A DNA stretch of 64,000 nucleotides, taken from assembly GCF_000576555.1 (NCBI RefSeq), contig NZ_CP007145.1, positions 620,001-684,000 of the forward strand, read 5' to 3'. This DNA is from Hymenobacter swuensis DY53. GTDB taxonomy: Bacteria; Bacteroidota; Bacteroidia; Cytophagales; Hymenobacteraceae. The position numbers and the translations under genes were made by a program. Below the pieces are notes generated by a model, which saw only the letters and a program-made list of their open reading frames with translations, made no database searches and was not told where the DNA came from. Positions 36,652-46,400 of this stretch are shown one piece after another; position 1 is the stretch's first letter, and each line of letters starts with the position of its first letter.

Positions 36652-37362
36652 CTAGTGGTTGATGGGCACCTCAATCAGAATAAACTGCGCTACCGTTTCG
36701 CACTGAATCTGCACAGCATCAGTCTCCCAAATTCCCAGACTTTCCCGCTGTTTTACCTGCGTGCCATTAACTACAAGAATGCCTTCCAGCACAAACAGGA
36801 ATACGCACTTATTCAGCGGGTTCAGGCGGTATTCCACTGTTTGCCCGGCATCGAACAGACCCAGGCTGAGGCGCGCATTCTGGTTGATCCAGCAGTGGGC
36901 TGTGCCTTCTTCATTGCTGACGATAGTGGTCAGTTGGTTGCGGCGCTTTTCGCGCGGAAAATGGCGGCGCTGGTAGCGAGGCGTCACGTTCTGGAGCTTA
37001 GGCTCCACCCAGATCTGCAGGAAATTCACCGGCTCGTCGCCGATATTGTACTCCTCGTGGCGCAGGCCACTGCCGGCACTCATAATCTGCACCCAATCCT
37101 GCGTCACCTCCTCGGAGTAGCCCAACGAGTCCTTGTGGTTCATGCGCCCGGCCAGCATCACCGAAATGATTTCCATGTTGGCGTGGGCATGCAGACCAAA
37201 ACCACCGCCCACCTGCACAAAATCATCGTTGAACACTCTGAGCAGACCGAAACCGGCCCGCTCAGGATTTGCGTACGGGCCGAAGCTCAGGGAAAAATGG
37301 CTTTGCAGCCAACCAATATCTTTCAGGCCGCGAGCAGCGGCGGCAGTGTGACGGATAAGCAT
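36652..37362 (-). CDS. Pirin-like bicupin protein
   Basis: A 236-residue pirin family protein. The N-terminal cupin holds the iron-ligand residues in GLHAHANMEII, a later HEE (SGLRHEEYN), and FLQIWVEP, with the C-terminal cupin after residue 140. Pirins are iron-binding cupins; some have quercetin dioxygenase activity, others redox-sensing roles. It starts 3 bp after the nitroreductase stop, so the two are co-transcribed. A second, more canonical pirin gene lies 0.8 kb upstream on the same strand. The exact activity cannot be read. Confidence 0.87.
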   Translation of the reverse strand: MLIRHTAAAARGLKDIGWLQSHFSLSFGPYANPERAGFGLLRVFNDDFVQVGGGFGLHAHANMEIISVMLAGRMNHKDSLGYSEEVTQDWVQIMSAGSGLRHEEYNIGDEPVNFLQIWVEPKLQNVTPRYQRRHFPREKRRNQLTTIVSNEEGTAHCWINQNARLSLGLFDAGQTVEYRLNPLNKCVFLFVLEGILVVNGTQVKQRESLGIWETDAVQIQCETVAQFILIEVPINH

Positions 37363-37365
37363 AGA

Positions 37366-37944
37366 CTACGCTGGAAGGTGCTGGTGAAAAGTAAAATCGG
37401 CCAGGGCTTTGCGCTGGCGCGGGGCCTTTTCGCGGCTCAGAAACGGCTCTTCCAACTGAGTGGCATCCCCGATGTAGCCAAGGGCAATCATCACTACGGG
37501 CTGCAGGTCGTCGGGTAGCTGGAAAGCGGCCTGGGCTTTGGACCGATCAAAACCGCCCATGAAGTGGCCGTGCAGTCCCAGGGCCGTAGCCTCCAGAATG
37601 AGGTTGGCATTGGCCATGCCCAAGTCGTGCAGGGCGGCACCGTTGGGGGTGCCGTTATCATAGTGCGTTTTAGCCAGCGCCAAGATGAGCACGGGGGCGT
37701 GCTGAGCCCAAGGCTGATTACCGGGCAGCAGGCAGTCAACCATTTTGGCAAACGCCTCCTGATCGGCGTGGTGGGTGTAGATGTAGCGCCAGGGCTGCTC
37801 ATTCATGGCACTAGGGGCCCACGAAGCTGCCTCAAATGCCTGCTGCAGCGTTTCGGGAGCTATGGGGTAGCTGGCAAAAGCGCGGGGGCTCCAGCGTTTG
37901 CGAATCGTTTCCTGAACGGGAAAGGAAGTGGGGGCGTGTTTCAT
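37366..37944 (-). CDS. Nitroreductase family FMN oxidoreductase
   Basis: A 192-residue flavoprotein of the nitroreductase family, reducing quinones, nitro compounds or similar acceptors with NAD(P)H. The start has RKRWSPRAF, a mid segment AASWAPSAMNEQPWRY (FMN binding), and the late FMN-binding ALGYIGD. No signal peptide. It is the first gene of a two-gene operon with a pirin gene, and the pair together with the next pirin gene suggests a redox-stress or electrophile response. ATG 37944 fits the family start. Confidence 0.88.
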   Translation of the reverse strand: MKHAPTSFPVQETIRKRWSPRAFASYPIAPETLQQAFEAASWAPSAMNEQPWRYIYTHHADQEAFAKMVDCLLPGNQPWAQHAPVLILALAKTHYDNGTPNGAALHDLGMANANLILEATALGLHGHFMGGFDRSKAQAAFQLPDDLQPVVMIALGYIGDATQLEEPFLSREKAPRQRKALADFTFHQHLPA

Positions 37945-38138
37945 AGAAGCATATAAACCATACTTCCCACCACTGGTTTGCCGAAGCGGGACAAGTGGCG
38001 GGAAGCAGGCAAGCAAACAGGTGTGTGTAAACGAAAGTAAAAACCTGCGCTGGTGCGTCAGTCGAAAATTCTGCGGAAGCTGTCTGGCGACCGGCCAACA
38101 GACCGCAAGCCAGCATGACAGCCGCCTCCGCCAGCACC

Positions 38139-38852
38139 CTACAGACTCATGGGAACTTCCATGAGCAGCAAGCGGGCGTTGGCCGAAGCCTGCACGCTGA
38201 AGCTACCGGTTTCCCAGACGCCCAGCCCGTCGCGCTGCTTCAGAGATTGGCCAGCCACGGCAACCTCGCCTTCCAGCACAAATACATACACGCCGTTACC
38301 GGGCTTCTTTACCTGATAATCGGCCGTGAAGCCAGCGTCGAAATCGGCTAGATGGAACCAAGCATCCTGGTGAATCCAGACGCCGGCATCGTCGGGGTTG
38401 GGCGACAGTACCTGCTGGAACTGGTTGTGGCGGTCTGCGGCCTGGAACGTTTGCTGATCATAGCGTGGGGGCACGTTGCGCTTGTTGGGAAACACCCAGA
38501 TCTGCAGAAACTTCACGGGCTCGGAGGAACTGTGGTTTTTCTCGCTGTGGGCAATGCCCGTACCGGCACTCATCACCTGCACGTCGCTGCTACCGATGAT
38601 GCCGTGGTTGCCCGCGTTATCTCTGTGCTCCAGCGTGCCGCTGAGCGGAATGCTGATGATTTCCATGTTGTCGTGCGGGTGCGCGCCAAAGCCTTTGCCC
38701 CCGGCCACGGTATCATCGTTGAGTACACGCAACACCCCAAAGTGCATCCGCTCGGGATTGGAATAGCCGGCGAAGCTGAAGGTGTGGTGAGAGTTGAGCC
38801 AGCCGTGGTTGGCATGGCCCCGGGAATCGGCAGTATGGAGGACGGTTTGCAT
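38139..38852 (-). CDS. Pirin family protein (canonical)
   Basis: A 237-residue pirin: HHTFSFAGYSNPERMHFG near residues 22-39, GFGAHPHDNMEII (the iron-ligand His residues), GTGIAHSEKNHSS and FLQIWVFPNK. This matches the YhhW/pirin group, with likely iron-dependent dioxygenase activity. It starts at ATG 38852. Upstream, a 26-nt imperfect dyad at 38880-38905 lies where an operator would be. Similarity to the next pirin gene suggests an old duplication. Confidence 0.9.
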   Translation of the reverse strand: MQTVLHTADSRGHANHGWLNSHHTFSFAGYSNPERMHFGVLRVLNDDTVAGGKGFGAHPHDNMEIISIPLSGTLEHRDNAGNHGIIGSSDVQVMSAGTGIAHSEKNHSSSEPVKFLQIWVFPNKRNVPPRYDQQTFQAADRHNQFQQVLSPNPDDAGVWIHQDAWFHLADFDAGFTADYQVKKPGNGVYVFVLEGEVAVAGQSLKQRDGLGVWETGSFSVQASANARLLLMEVPMSL

Positions 38853-38879
38853 GGTAGTCAGAGGAAGTGTAGTCGTTGA

Positions 38880-38905
38880 TGATGTAAATATATGTACATA
38901 CATCA
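38880..38905. promoter_or_regulatory. Operator-like dyad upstream of pirin gene
   Basis: GATGTA...TACATC-type symmetry, with 10 of 13 pairs matching across 26 nt, AT-rich core (ATATATG). It lies 28 bp upstream of the pirin ATG. It could be a MarR/HxlR-type operator, as such regulators often control pirin and nitroreductase genes, but no regulator is in the window. Confidence 0.4.
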
Positions 38906-39049
38906 ATTACGCAAAGAAAAATTCCTGCTGTGCTATATTTCCTTTGCAAAACCGGGCGAGCAGGGCGGAATTTTCACAAATGGTCCATGCATTTCGTCAG
39001 CTGCCATAAGCTGAAAGCGCAGTTTTCGGTATCAAGTCACTGGTATGGG

Positions 39050-40375
39050 CTACTGAATAACCAGCCGCCGATTGCCTGCTATCCTGCCGTCGGGCATTTG
39101 CCACTGCAGCTGATACAAGCCTGTCGGTAGTCCTTGCAGGGCAATCTGGGGAGCTACCGGCATCTGGCGTACCACTTGGCCCAGCGCGTTAAGCAGGTGC
39201 AAAGAACCCTGGGCTGCTGCCGGGAACTGTACGCTTACAGTACCACTGGTGGGGTTCGGAAAAACCTGAAAAGCTGCTGCTGCAGGGGAAGCCGTGGCCA
39301 GTGGCCTGCACTGTATGGCTGCCATCAGGTAGCGCCACAACTCGGTATCAAAAGAGGAAACGGCTAGTCGGGGGCTGTCGGCTGAGTTACCTTGGCGCAC
39401 CACTACCAGGCCCCGGCTGGGTACCACATAAATCTTCTGGTCGTTTTTGCCCAAGGCCGCGAACATATCGGCGGGGGCAGTAGGGGTAATGGCCCCGGGC
39501 AGTACCGTTTGCAGAGGACCGGGCAGCATGTAGGAACTCTGTCCGTTGAGCCACCACAGATAGCCGTAGCTGCGGTTGAAGCTTTGGGAAGGGGTAATCA
39601 TCTGCCGGAAGTAGGCCGTGTCTGTAAGAATAGCCGTTCCGTTCCAGTTGCCCCGGGCCAAAGCCAGCAGGCCAAACCGCGCCATGTCACGGGCCCGGCT
39701 GTAGTACACATCCTGAACCCACAGGCCCTGCATGCCGATGCGGGTAGCCAGCCGTTGGTTGGTATACTGGTTGAGTGTAAGGCCGCTGGCCCGCGTTAGA
39801 ACGGTTTGCAGCTGGCGGTAGGCTCCTGTGTGGTAAGCCCAGCGCGTGCCGGCATCGGTGCGGTACAGCAGGCATGTAGCGGTGCTGTTCTCATTGTCGC
39901 ATGGAGCAGGGGGCGTATCGTCGAGGCCGGAGATCATGGTCAGCAGGTGGCGCAGGGTAACCAGCCGCTCCTTGCTGGCCGGGGCCACTGACCAGCCACG
40001 CCCCAGAAACCGGTTGACGCTGTCTTGGAGCGTGAGCAGGCCATCCTGACGGGCCACACCCGTCAGTACTGCCGTGAGCGACTTACCCGCCGAAGCCCAG
40101 TACCAGACGGAATCCTGGGTGAACGTGCCGTAATACCGCTCCACCACCATTCGCCCATCCTTCAGCACGATGAACGATTTAGTACCCTTGCGCCCCAGAA
40201 AGTTCAGCAAAGAATCAAGTTGCTGCTGGCACCAGCCCAGGCTTTGGGGCGAAGCAGTAGCCCACGCGCCCGCCGAGGCCGGAACTGGGGGGAAGAACAG
40301 TGGGTTCTGCTGGGCCCGCGCCGGAGCAGCGGATAACAGTAAAAGCAGAAGAAAAAGGCGTAGTAGGTGTCTCAT
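39050..40375 (-). CDS. Secreted beta-lactamase-fold serine hydrolase with T9SS domain
   Basis: A 441-residue class C beta-lactamase/DD-peptidase-like hydrolase. The signal peptide ends ARA (about residue 21), the SxxK motif is SAGK at 95-98, a YHTGAY segment provides the Tyr motif, and later strands fit the serine hydrolase fold. The last ~75 residues are a T9SS sorting domain (FPNPTSGTVSV, NALGQVV, LPTGLYQLQW, NRRLVIQ), so it is sent outside the outer membrane. The role may be in esterase, peptidase or D-amino acid amide hydrolysis; antibiotic resistance cannot be inferred. ATG 40375 fits the signal peptide. Confidence 0.9.
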   Translation of the reverse strand: MRHLLRLFLLLLLLSAAPARAQQNPLFFPPVPASAGAWATASPQSLGWCQQQLDSLLNFLGRKGTKSFIVLKDGRMVVERYYGTFTQDSVWYWASAGKSLTAVLTGVARQDGLLTLQDSVNRFLGRGWSVAPASKERLVTLRHLLTMISGLDDTPPAPCDNENSTATCLLYRTDAGTRWAYHTGAYRQLQTVLTRASGLTLNQYTNQRLATRIGMQGLWVQDVYYSRARDMARFGLLALARGNWNGTAILTDTAYFRQMITPSQSFNRSYGYLWWLNGQSSYMLPGPLQTVLPGAITPTAPADMFAALGKNDQKIYVVPSRGLVVVRQGNSADSPRLAVSSFDTELWRYLMAAIQCRPLATASPAAAAFQVFPNPTSGTVSVQFPAAAQGSLHLLNALGQVVRQMPVAPQIALQGLPTGLYQLQWQMPDGRIAGNRRLVIQ

Positions 40376-40516
40376 AAGCAAAAAGAGTAGGTAGTCTACT
40401 TCGACAGGATATAGCCGGCCAGGTTTACTGCCGGGTTGCCGGATATTTGCAGAGGTATTGGTTGGGTGCTTGCCCCGCATTTTCTGGAGGCAGCATACTC
40501 TCCATCCCCTAATTTC

Positions 40517-41431
40517 ATGCTAAAATTTCCTGCTGCCCCTGTTGTTTCGCGTATGGCCCCCACGCCCAGCGGTTTCCTGCATCTGGGCAACGCCGTCAAC
40601 TTCACGCTTACGTGGCTGCTCACGCGCCGAGCCCACGGCATACTGCACCTGCGCATAGATGACCTGGACCGCGCCCGGTTTCGGCCGACATACCTGGAGA
40701 ATATCTTCCGTACCCTCGATTGGCTAGGGCTTGATTATGACCACGGCCCCACCGGCCCCGAGGATTTTGAGCACAGCTTCTCCCAGCAGTACCGTCTGCC
40801 CGAGTACGAAGCCGTGCTACAGGCGGCCCACGCAGCGCATCCGGAGTTGTTTTATGCCTGCCACTGCTCCCGCACCGAGCTGGCCCGCCAGGTGCTGCCG
40901 GCCGGCCGTTACGCGGGCACCTGCCGGCCGGCCGGACTACCATTTGCGGCGGCGGATACGGCCTGGCGGGCAGCTGTACCAGCCGGAGCCAACGCCGCTT
41001 TTTCTGACCTGGCCCAAGGCGACATGCGGATATGGGTAGCGCAGGACCCAGGAGACTTTGTAGTGCGCAAAAAGGACGGGGTAGCCGCGTACCAGGTGGC
41101 TTCCGTGGTGGATGATGTGCGGCTGGGCGTGAACCTCATTGTGCGCGGCCTGGATTTGTTAACCAGTACCGCGGCCCAGATTTGGCTGGCCCCATATCTA
41201 TCGGAACAGGGGGGCTTTACCCAAACCCGGTTTTTACATCATGATTTGCTGCGGGATGAGGACGGGCATAAGCTTTCTAAATCAACCCAGGCCGGGACGC
41301 AACGCGGCATCTTGGAGGAAGCTGCCACGCCGCAGGTAGTGTACCAGGCCGTAGCGCGGCTACTCGGGTTGCCACTGGCGGCCGGTGAGTCGTTGGAAGG
41401 GTTGCAGAATGTAATTGCAGGCGGCATATAA
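40517..41431 (+). CDS. gluQ: Glutamyl-Q tRNA(Asp) synthetase-like protein
   Basis: A 304-residue truncated glutamyl-tRNA synthetase family protein. The HIGH-like motif is PTPSGFLHLGN near residues 16-26, and the KMSKS-like motif is HKLSKST near residue 256. It lacks the C-terminal anticodon-binding domain of GltX, as does GluQ, which attaches glutamate to queuosine in tRNA(Asp). Zinc-site-like Cys residues occur in YACHCSRTEL and TCRPAG. Since a full GltX is expected elsewhere, GluQ is the best name. It starts at ATG 40517 and has its own terminator. Confidence 0.85.
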   Translation: MLKFPAAPVVSRMAPTPSGFLHLGNAVNFTLTWLLTRRAHGILHLRIDDLDRARFRPTYLENIFRTLDWLGLDYDHGPTGPEDFEHSFSQQYRLPEYEAVLQAAHAAHPELFYACHCSRTELARQVLPAGRYAGTCRPAGLPFAAADTAWRAAVPAGANAAFSDLAQGDMRIWVAQDPGDFVVRKKDGVAAYQVASVVDDVRLGVNLIVRGLDLLTSTAAQIWLAPYLSEQGGFTQTRFLHHDLLRDEDGHKLSKSTQAGTQRGILEEAATPQVVYQAVARLLGLPLAAGESLEGLQNVIAGGI

Positions 41432-41434
41432 AAG

Positions 41435-41467
41435 AGAAAGCCCTCTGCGGAAGGCAGAGGGCTTTCT
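41435..41467. terminator. Bidirectional terminator between gluQ and susD
   Basis: AGAAAGCCCTCTGC pairs exactly with GCAGAGGGCTTTCT around a 5-nt loop. It lies between convergent genes. Confidence 0.92.
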
Positions 41468-41490
41468 GGAAATTCGCTGTAATTACTGCA

Positions 41491-42984
41491 TTAGTTGCGG
41501 GTTATCAGCGTATTGGTTTGCAGTTCAGAGCTGGGAATCGGCCAGATGTAGCGGGGATCAGTAGACGGAATGGCATTTATCGTGCCCTTAGCAGCAATGG
41601 TGCGTAGAAGACGCATATCATCGTTGTTGCGCAATCCCTCACCCAGGAATTCCAGTCGACGCTCCAGCAGAATGGCATCAATGATGGAGAAAGTGCCAGT
41701 GAAGCTAGCCGCCGTGTAGGCATCCGAGCCCGAGCGGGTGCGCACGGCGTTGAGTAGCTCTAAAGCACGAGCGTTAGTAACACCTTGACTACGCGCCAAG
41801 CCTTCCGAGAGATTCAGCAGCACCTCTGCATACCGGATTACCGGGGCTGCATCAGTGTAGGGAACTGCGGCTTGCGTACCGGTTGTGTACTTGCGCAGGT
41901 AGGGAGACGCCGGAGTGCCAGACCGCACTAATAACGTAGTTAGGCGGGCATCAGTGGCTTTGAAATTAGGACTAGCAATAACTCCTTCTGGGTTCAAGTT
42001 GTACTCCTGGCCTCCCTGTGGATTGGGTAAGAAATAGAACGCCAGTTGGTTCTGTACACCGGCTGGGTCTTGGGCAGTGAATGGGAACGCCAAGATCATT
42101 TCAGTTCCAGCTGGTGCTGGAGCGAATACCGCGGCAAGGCTGGGGTTCAACTCGTGTGCAACGCCCGTAGGAGCTCTGAAGGGAGCAGCCGTTGGAACCA
42201 TCTTACCAGCCTCCGTTACTACATCAGCGTAACGGCCCATACTCAGCAGTACGCGGGTCTTTAACGCAATAGCTGTGTTGCGGTGAGCCCGGAATACGTT
42301 GCCGGCGGAGTTTGTAAGTGGTAGGTTGGTTTCTGCGAATTGCAGATCCGTCAGGATTTGGTCATACACCTGAGCTACCGTGCTGCGAGCTAGGTCATTG
42401 TTACCCAATTCTGTTTCAGCTTGTAGGCGTAAAGGCAGACCGGGTCTTGAGCCGTTACCATCAGCATAAGGCCGGGCATAATACTGCAACAGTGAATAGT
42501 ACGCTAACGCCCGCAGCATGCGACCCTCGGCTACAAACGTAGTTGCGGTAGCCGGATAATCAGCTGGAAAAGGTGCAGCGGTGAATTTGGCAGAATTTGC
42601 GTCCATGCCCGCCAGAAACACATTAATCTGGTTTATGGCGGCGTAGCCAGCGCCCCACATGTTGATAACGTCATTCTGGGAAGATTCGGTGAGTATGTGC
42701 TGCCACACGCCGTCTCCAGTAACTTGGTTAGAGTTGCGGTGGAGGAAGTCATTTGCCCGGATGTCGCCGTATACCTGATAACGACCACCCAGGAAGGCAC
42801 CAGCCTTCATGTAGTCATACATATTGTTCACCTGGCCCAGTATCCGGGAGGGGGTATCGAAAGCAACTTCGCTGGCGAGATCAGTTTTAGGCAGAACTTC
42901 AAGACGGTCTTCGCTGCAGGAGAAAGTGCCCAGTCCCAAGGAAACAGTAAGTCCGAGAGTCAGGAGGTAGTTGAAAGTCTTCAT
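41491..42984 (-). CDS. susD: SusD/RagB-family nutrient-binding lipoprotein
   Basis: A 497-residue outer-membrane surface lipoprotein: signal peptide with lipobox TFSC, then the SusD N-terminal helices (LPKTDLASEVAFDTPSRIL region), TPR-like segments and the C-terminal ERRLEFLGEGLRNNDDMRLLR segment that is typical of the family. It caps the SusC barrel and binds a ligand, probably a glycan or peptide. Its ATG lies 14 bp after the SusC stop, so they form one operon. No hydrolase gene follows, so the ligand is unknown. Confidence 0.93.
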   Translation of the reverse strand: MKTFNYLLTLGLTVSLGLGTFSCSEDRLEVLPKTDLASEVAFDTPSRILGQVNNMYDYMKAGAFLGGRYQVYGDIRANDFLHRNSNQVTGDGVWQHILTESSQNDVINMWGAGYAAINQINVFLAGMDANSAKFTAAPFPADYPATATTFVAEGRMLRALAYYSLLQYYARPYADGNGSRPGLPLRLQAETELGNNDLARSTVAQVYDQILTDLQFAETNLPLTNSAGNVFRAHRNTAIALKTRVLLSMGRYADVVTEAGKMVPTAAPFRAPTGVAHELNPSLAAVFAPAPAGTEMILAFPFTAQDPAGVQNQLAFYFLPNPQGGQEYNLNPEGVIASPNFKATDARLTTLLVRSGTPASPYLRKYTTGTQAAVPYTDAAPVIRYAEVLLNLSEGLARSQGVTNARALELLNAVRTRSGSDAYTAASFTGTFSIIDAILLERRLEFLGEGLRNNDDMRLLRTIAAKGTINAIPSTDPRYIWPIPSSELQTNTLITRN

Positions 42985-42998
42985 TGTAAACGAGAGAA

Positions 42999-45900
42999 TT
43001 AAAAGCCGAGGTTAAGACCAACCGTGTAACTCCGGGCCTGGCCCACCGAGTTACGGTCAACACCGGCACCGGTGTTATTGCTGCCGTTAGTCGAAATCTC
43101 AGGGTCAATACCCGAGTAGTTGGTCAGCAGTGCAGCATTTTGTACTTGCACGTACAGGCGGGCACTTCCCACTCCCAGCTTATTGACCAGACCAGATGCG
43201 ACGTTGTAGCCCAGCGATACGTTGCGCAGACGAGCAAAGTCCCCTTTTTCCACATTGGAGGACATGACAAGGGCCGAGCCGTTTGACACGTTATCCCCGT
43301 ACACTACCCGAGGCCACTCAGCGTTACGGTTGGTTTCGGTCCAGCGGTCCTTGATGTCAGTGGCATTGTTCCAGAAGCGTTGATCGTGCAAGCCAGCTTT
43401 GGTACCGTTATAGATGTAGTTGCCACCAGAGAACTGAATGAATACACCCAAGTCAAAGCTCTTGTAACGGAAGGTGTTATCGAAACCACCATACCAAGTG
43501 GGTAGCGTGGGGCCATAGTACTGTCCGTCTGCCAGCTGCGAGGGAGCGGGAGTAGTCGTTGTACCATCCATCAGCGTCCAGCCCTGGCCCTGGTGGTTAT
43601 ACTGCACCACGGTCCCATCTGCTTTACGGATCATACGCCGGCCGTTTTCCGGGTTAACACCCAGAGACTGAACTGCTAGAATCTCGCCGACTGAGCCACC
43701 TACTCGGGTGAAGTTGACGGTTTCCAGGCCGGAAGTTGCCGTACCAATCCGTTGCCCTTCGGTAGCCAGCTTCGTTACCCGGTTTTTCAGGGTAGTGAGG
43801 TTGGCGTTGATAGACCAGGTAAAGTCAGCTTTATTTATAGCCGTTGCGCGCAGGTTAAATTCCACACCGGTGTTGCGCATTGAGCCAATGTTGGCGGCAA
43901 TAGCGTTGTTAGGAATACCCTTGGAAGGAGACTGTGGTACGTCTAGGATCAGGCCGTCCACATCGTTCCGGTAATAGGCTACATCCCCTTGGATGCGGTC
44001 TTCAAACAAGCCAAAAGATAGACCTACGTCAGTCTTTTTGCTAGTTTCCCAGCTGAGGTCGGCATTACCGGCATTACTGAAGAAAAAGGTGTTGCTGGTC
44101 CCGTACAGACCAGGGCTATACAAGTCCCGTGTCGTGAAATCACCAATGCCTTGGTTGTTACCAACTTCGCCGTAGCTGCCAGTGAATTTCAGCAAGCTGA
44201 TTGTGTTAAGGAAGGAGGAGTTTTTCCAGAATGCTTCTTCAGAGACAATATAGCCCAGCGAGGCACCGTAAAAGTTACCCCATTTCTCATTACCCCACGC
44301 CGAGTAACCGTCGCGACGAGCATTGAAGGTGGCGAGGTACTTGCGGTTGAAGTTATAGGTCGCCCGGCCGAAGTACGACATCAGGAAGTTCTCCCCCTGG
44401 AAGGAGCCAGAGTTGGCAATGTTAGAGTATCCGCCCTGGAAGGTTGTGAAGAACGGATCAGATACGCTGGTACGGTTAGCGCCCCAACGGTCAATTTGGG
44501 TGCTCTGGTATTCAGTGCCGGCCAGTATAGAGATGTTGTGCTTTTCGGCTAGCGTAACATCATACTGCGCGGTATTTTGCCAGTTCCAACGTTTGTTGGT
44601 ACGGTAGAAGTTAAAGGCGCTACCTACGTTATAAGAGTCTCCCGCAATGGGTGAGGAGAAAGATTTGTCTTCAAAGGCTATGTTATAGATACCGTAGTTG
44701 GTACGTAAGTGCAAGCCTTTGACTGGTTCCAGATCGGCATATACGCTTCCCTGAATATCATTGCCTTCTGAAAGGAAATAGTTGTTTTCCAGGTCAACGA
44801 GCGGGTTGAAGAAGCCGGTTAGCAACGCCTGACCGTTGGGGTTAGCTACCGTGTATGAGGCCGGGTTAATGTTGGCTCCCGCACCGATGCCCGCGCCATT
44901 GATATTGTATGTGCCATCCGGGTTGCGGGGAGCTATGTTGGGTGGCAATACCAGGGGTGCGCGACCCAGACCAGCCGTGCCGAATGCGCCATCACCTACA
45001 GAACCGGAGTTTGGGGAGCCTGTACGGGCATTGGTATACGCAACGCGGGCCCCTACGCTCAGGCGCGAGAATACCTTATGATCGATGTTGAGACGAGCAG
45101 ACGCACGCTTGAACGTGTTATTTTCCAGCATACCTTTCTGATCGGTATACCCAACAGACGTATAGTAGGTCGTTTTTTCCGTACCGCCGCTGAAGTTGAG
45201 CGTATTGGAAGAGGAGAAACCGGTGCGGTAAATGTAGTCGTACCAGCGCGTATCCACAATGTTCCCGCTAGCGTCCAATGTGGGCCTGAAGCCTTCGATG
45301 TTAGTGGCAGTTTGCGGAGAGCCAATAGCTACCCGGTTAGCGTTCAGGTTCCGAACCGCTTCATTCTTGATTTCCATGTAGTCAGTAGCGTTCAGCACGT
45401 CATACAGACGTACCGGATCATTCCAACCCACCCATGAATCAAGCGAAAGTTTACTCTGGCCACGACGGCCTTTTTTCGTGGTCACCACGATGACACCACC
45501 GGCAGCCCGGGAACCGTAGATAGCCGTTGCAGAAGCATCTTTCAGCACCTCCACGCTCTCGATATCAGCAGGGTTGATATTGCTGAGCGGGTTGTTTGGT
45601 ACGCTGCCTACGGCCGAGCTGTTGCCGCTGAATGCCGGGATGCCGTCGATAACGTACAGTGGCGCGGAACTGAGCGTAATGGAGTTCACGCCCCGGATGC
45701 GTACCACCGGTGAGGCGTTCAGTACACCGTTTGGCGTAGTAATGTTCACACCGGCAGCCTGGCCTTGCAACGCTTGTTCAAAACTCTGAACGGGCTTGTT
45801 AGCAATCTGGGCGGCCGTTACCGTTGCAATAGAACCAGTCAGTTCACGCCGATTCTGGGCACTGCCATAACCTACTACTACTACTTCGCTCAGGGCTTTG

Positions 45901-46202
45901 GAGTCGGTAGCTAGTGCTGCGTTAATGGTGTTGGAATCACCGATGGGCTGCTCTACACTGATGTAGCCAACAGAAGAATACACAAGCGTACCGCCACCGG
46001 CCGGAGCTGACAACGTAAATGTACCATCGGAGTTAGTCGATACACCAGTCGTAGTACCTTTCACCAGTACTGTCACGCCGGGCAGTCCTTCCCCGCTGGT
46101 GCGGTCTGTCACCCGTCCTGAAATAGTTCGATTCTGGGCCTGTGCGGCAGTTCCGGCAAAGGCCAGTACCGCTATGGGAACAAGAAGTAAATTTTTTTTC
46201 AT
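42999..46202 (-). CDS. susC: SusC/RagA-family TonB-dependent outer-membrane receptor
   Basis: A 1067-residue TonB-dependent transporter. Signal peptide (LAFAGTAAQAQ), a carboxypeptidase-like regulatory domain (ISGRVTDRTSGEGLPGVTV), plug domain with the SusC signature (IRGVNSITLSSAPLYVIDGIPA, quoted in part by key words) and the AIYGSRAAGGVI segment, then a 22-strand barrel ending in GLNLGF. It moves large ligands across the outer membrane with SusD. The two genes form an operon with susC first. No ECF-sigma or anti-sigma gene, and no enzymes, are next to it. Confidence 0.95.
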   Translation of the reverse strand: MKKNLLLVPIAVLAFAGTAAQAQNRTISGRVTDRTSGEGLPGVTVLVKGTTTGVSTNSDGTFTLSAPAGGGTLVYSSVGYISVEQPIGDSNTINAALATDSKALSEVVVVGYGSAQNRRELTGSIATVTAAQIANKPVQSFEQALQGQAAGVNITTPNGVLNASPVVRIRGVNSITLSSAPLYVIDGIPAFSGNSSAVGSVPNNPLSNINPADIESVEVLKDASATAIYGSRAAGGVIVVTTKKGRRGQSKLSLDSWVGWNDPVRLYDVLNATDYMEIKNEAVRNLNANRVAIGSPQTATNIEGFRPTLDASGNIVDTRWYDYIYRTGFSSSNTLNFSGGTEKTTYYTSVGYTDQKGMLENNTFKRASARLNIDHKVFSRLSVGARVAYTNARTGSPNSGSVGDGAFGTAGLGRAPLVLPPNIAPRNPDGTYNINGAGIGAGANINPASYTVANPNGQALLTGFFNPLVDLENNYFLSEGNDIQGSVYADLEPVKGLHLRTNYGIYNIAFEDKSFSSPIAGDSYNVGSAFNFYRTNKRWNWQNTAQYDVTLAEKHNISILAGTEYQSTQIDRWGANRTSVSDPFFTTFQGGYSNIANSGSFQGENFLMSYFGRATYNFNRKYLATFNARRDGYSAWGNEKWGNFYGASLGYIVSEEAFWKNSSFLNTISLLKFTGSYGEVGNNQGIGDFTTRDLYSPGLYGTSNTFFFSNAGNADLSWETSKKTDVGLSFGLFEDRIQGDVAYYRNDVDGLILDVPQSPSKGIPNNAIAANIGSMRNTGVEFNLRATAINKADFTWSINANLTTLKNRVTKLATEGQRIGTATSGLETVNFTRVGGSVGEILAVQSLGVNPENGRRMIRKADGTVVQYNHQGQGWTLMDGTTTTPAPSQLADGQYYGPTLPTWYGGFDNTFRYKSFDLGVFIQFSGGNYIYNGTKAGLHDQRFWNNATDIKDRWTETNRNAEWPRVVYGDNVSNGSALVMSSNVEKGDFARLRNVSLGYNVASGLVNKLGVGSARLYVQVQNAALLTNYSGIDPEISTNGSNNTGAGVDRNSVGQARSYTVGLNLGF

Positions 46203-46400
46203 GCAACAAGCAGAGAGGTTAATGAAGGATGTTATGCCCTGCTGAATGCGACAATCATAAGCAGAACGTTAGCAATATGCGACGCGAATGTGTAAATACC
46301 TGTGTTTAATGAATTTTTAATCAAAAAATAGGTTTTTGGTTGTCATATAGTGAACGGATGATGTTGGAGGTGCAGGCGTTGTAGACGGCGCAGGCCTCTT

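Noticed and set aside
39050..40375. Antibiotic-resistance beta-lactamase
   Set aside because: The fold and SxxK motif fit, but the T9SS tail and sequence style point to a secreted esterase/peptidase-like hydrolase.
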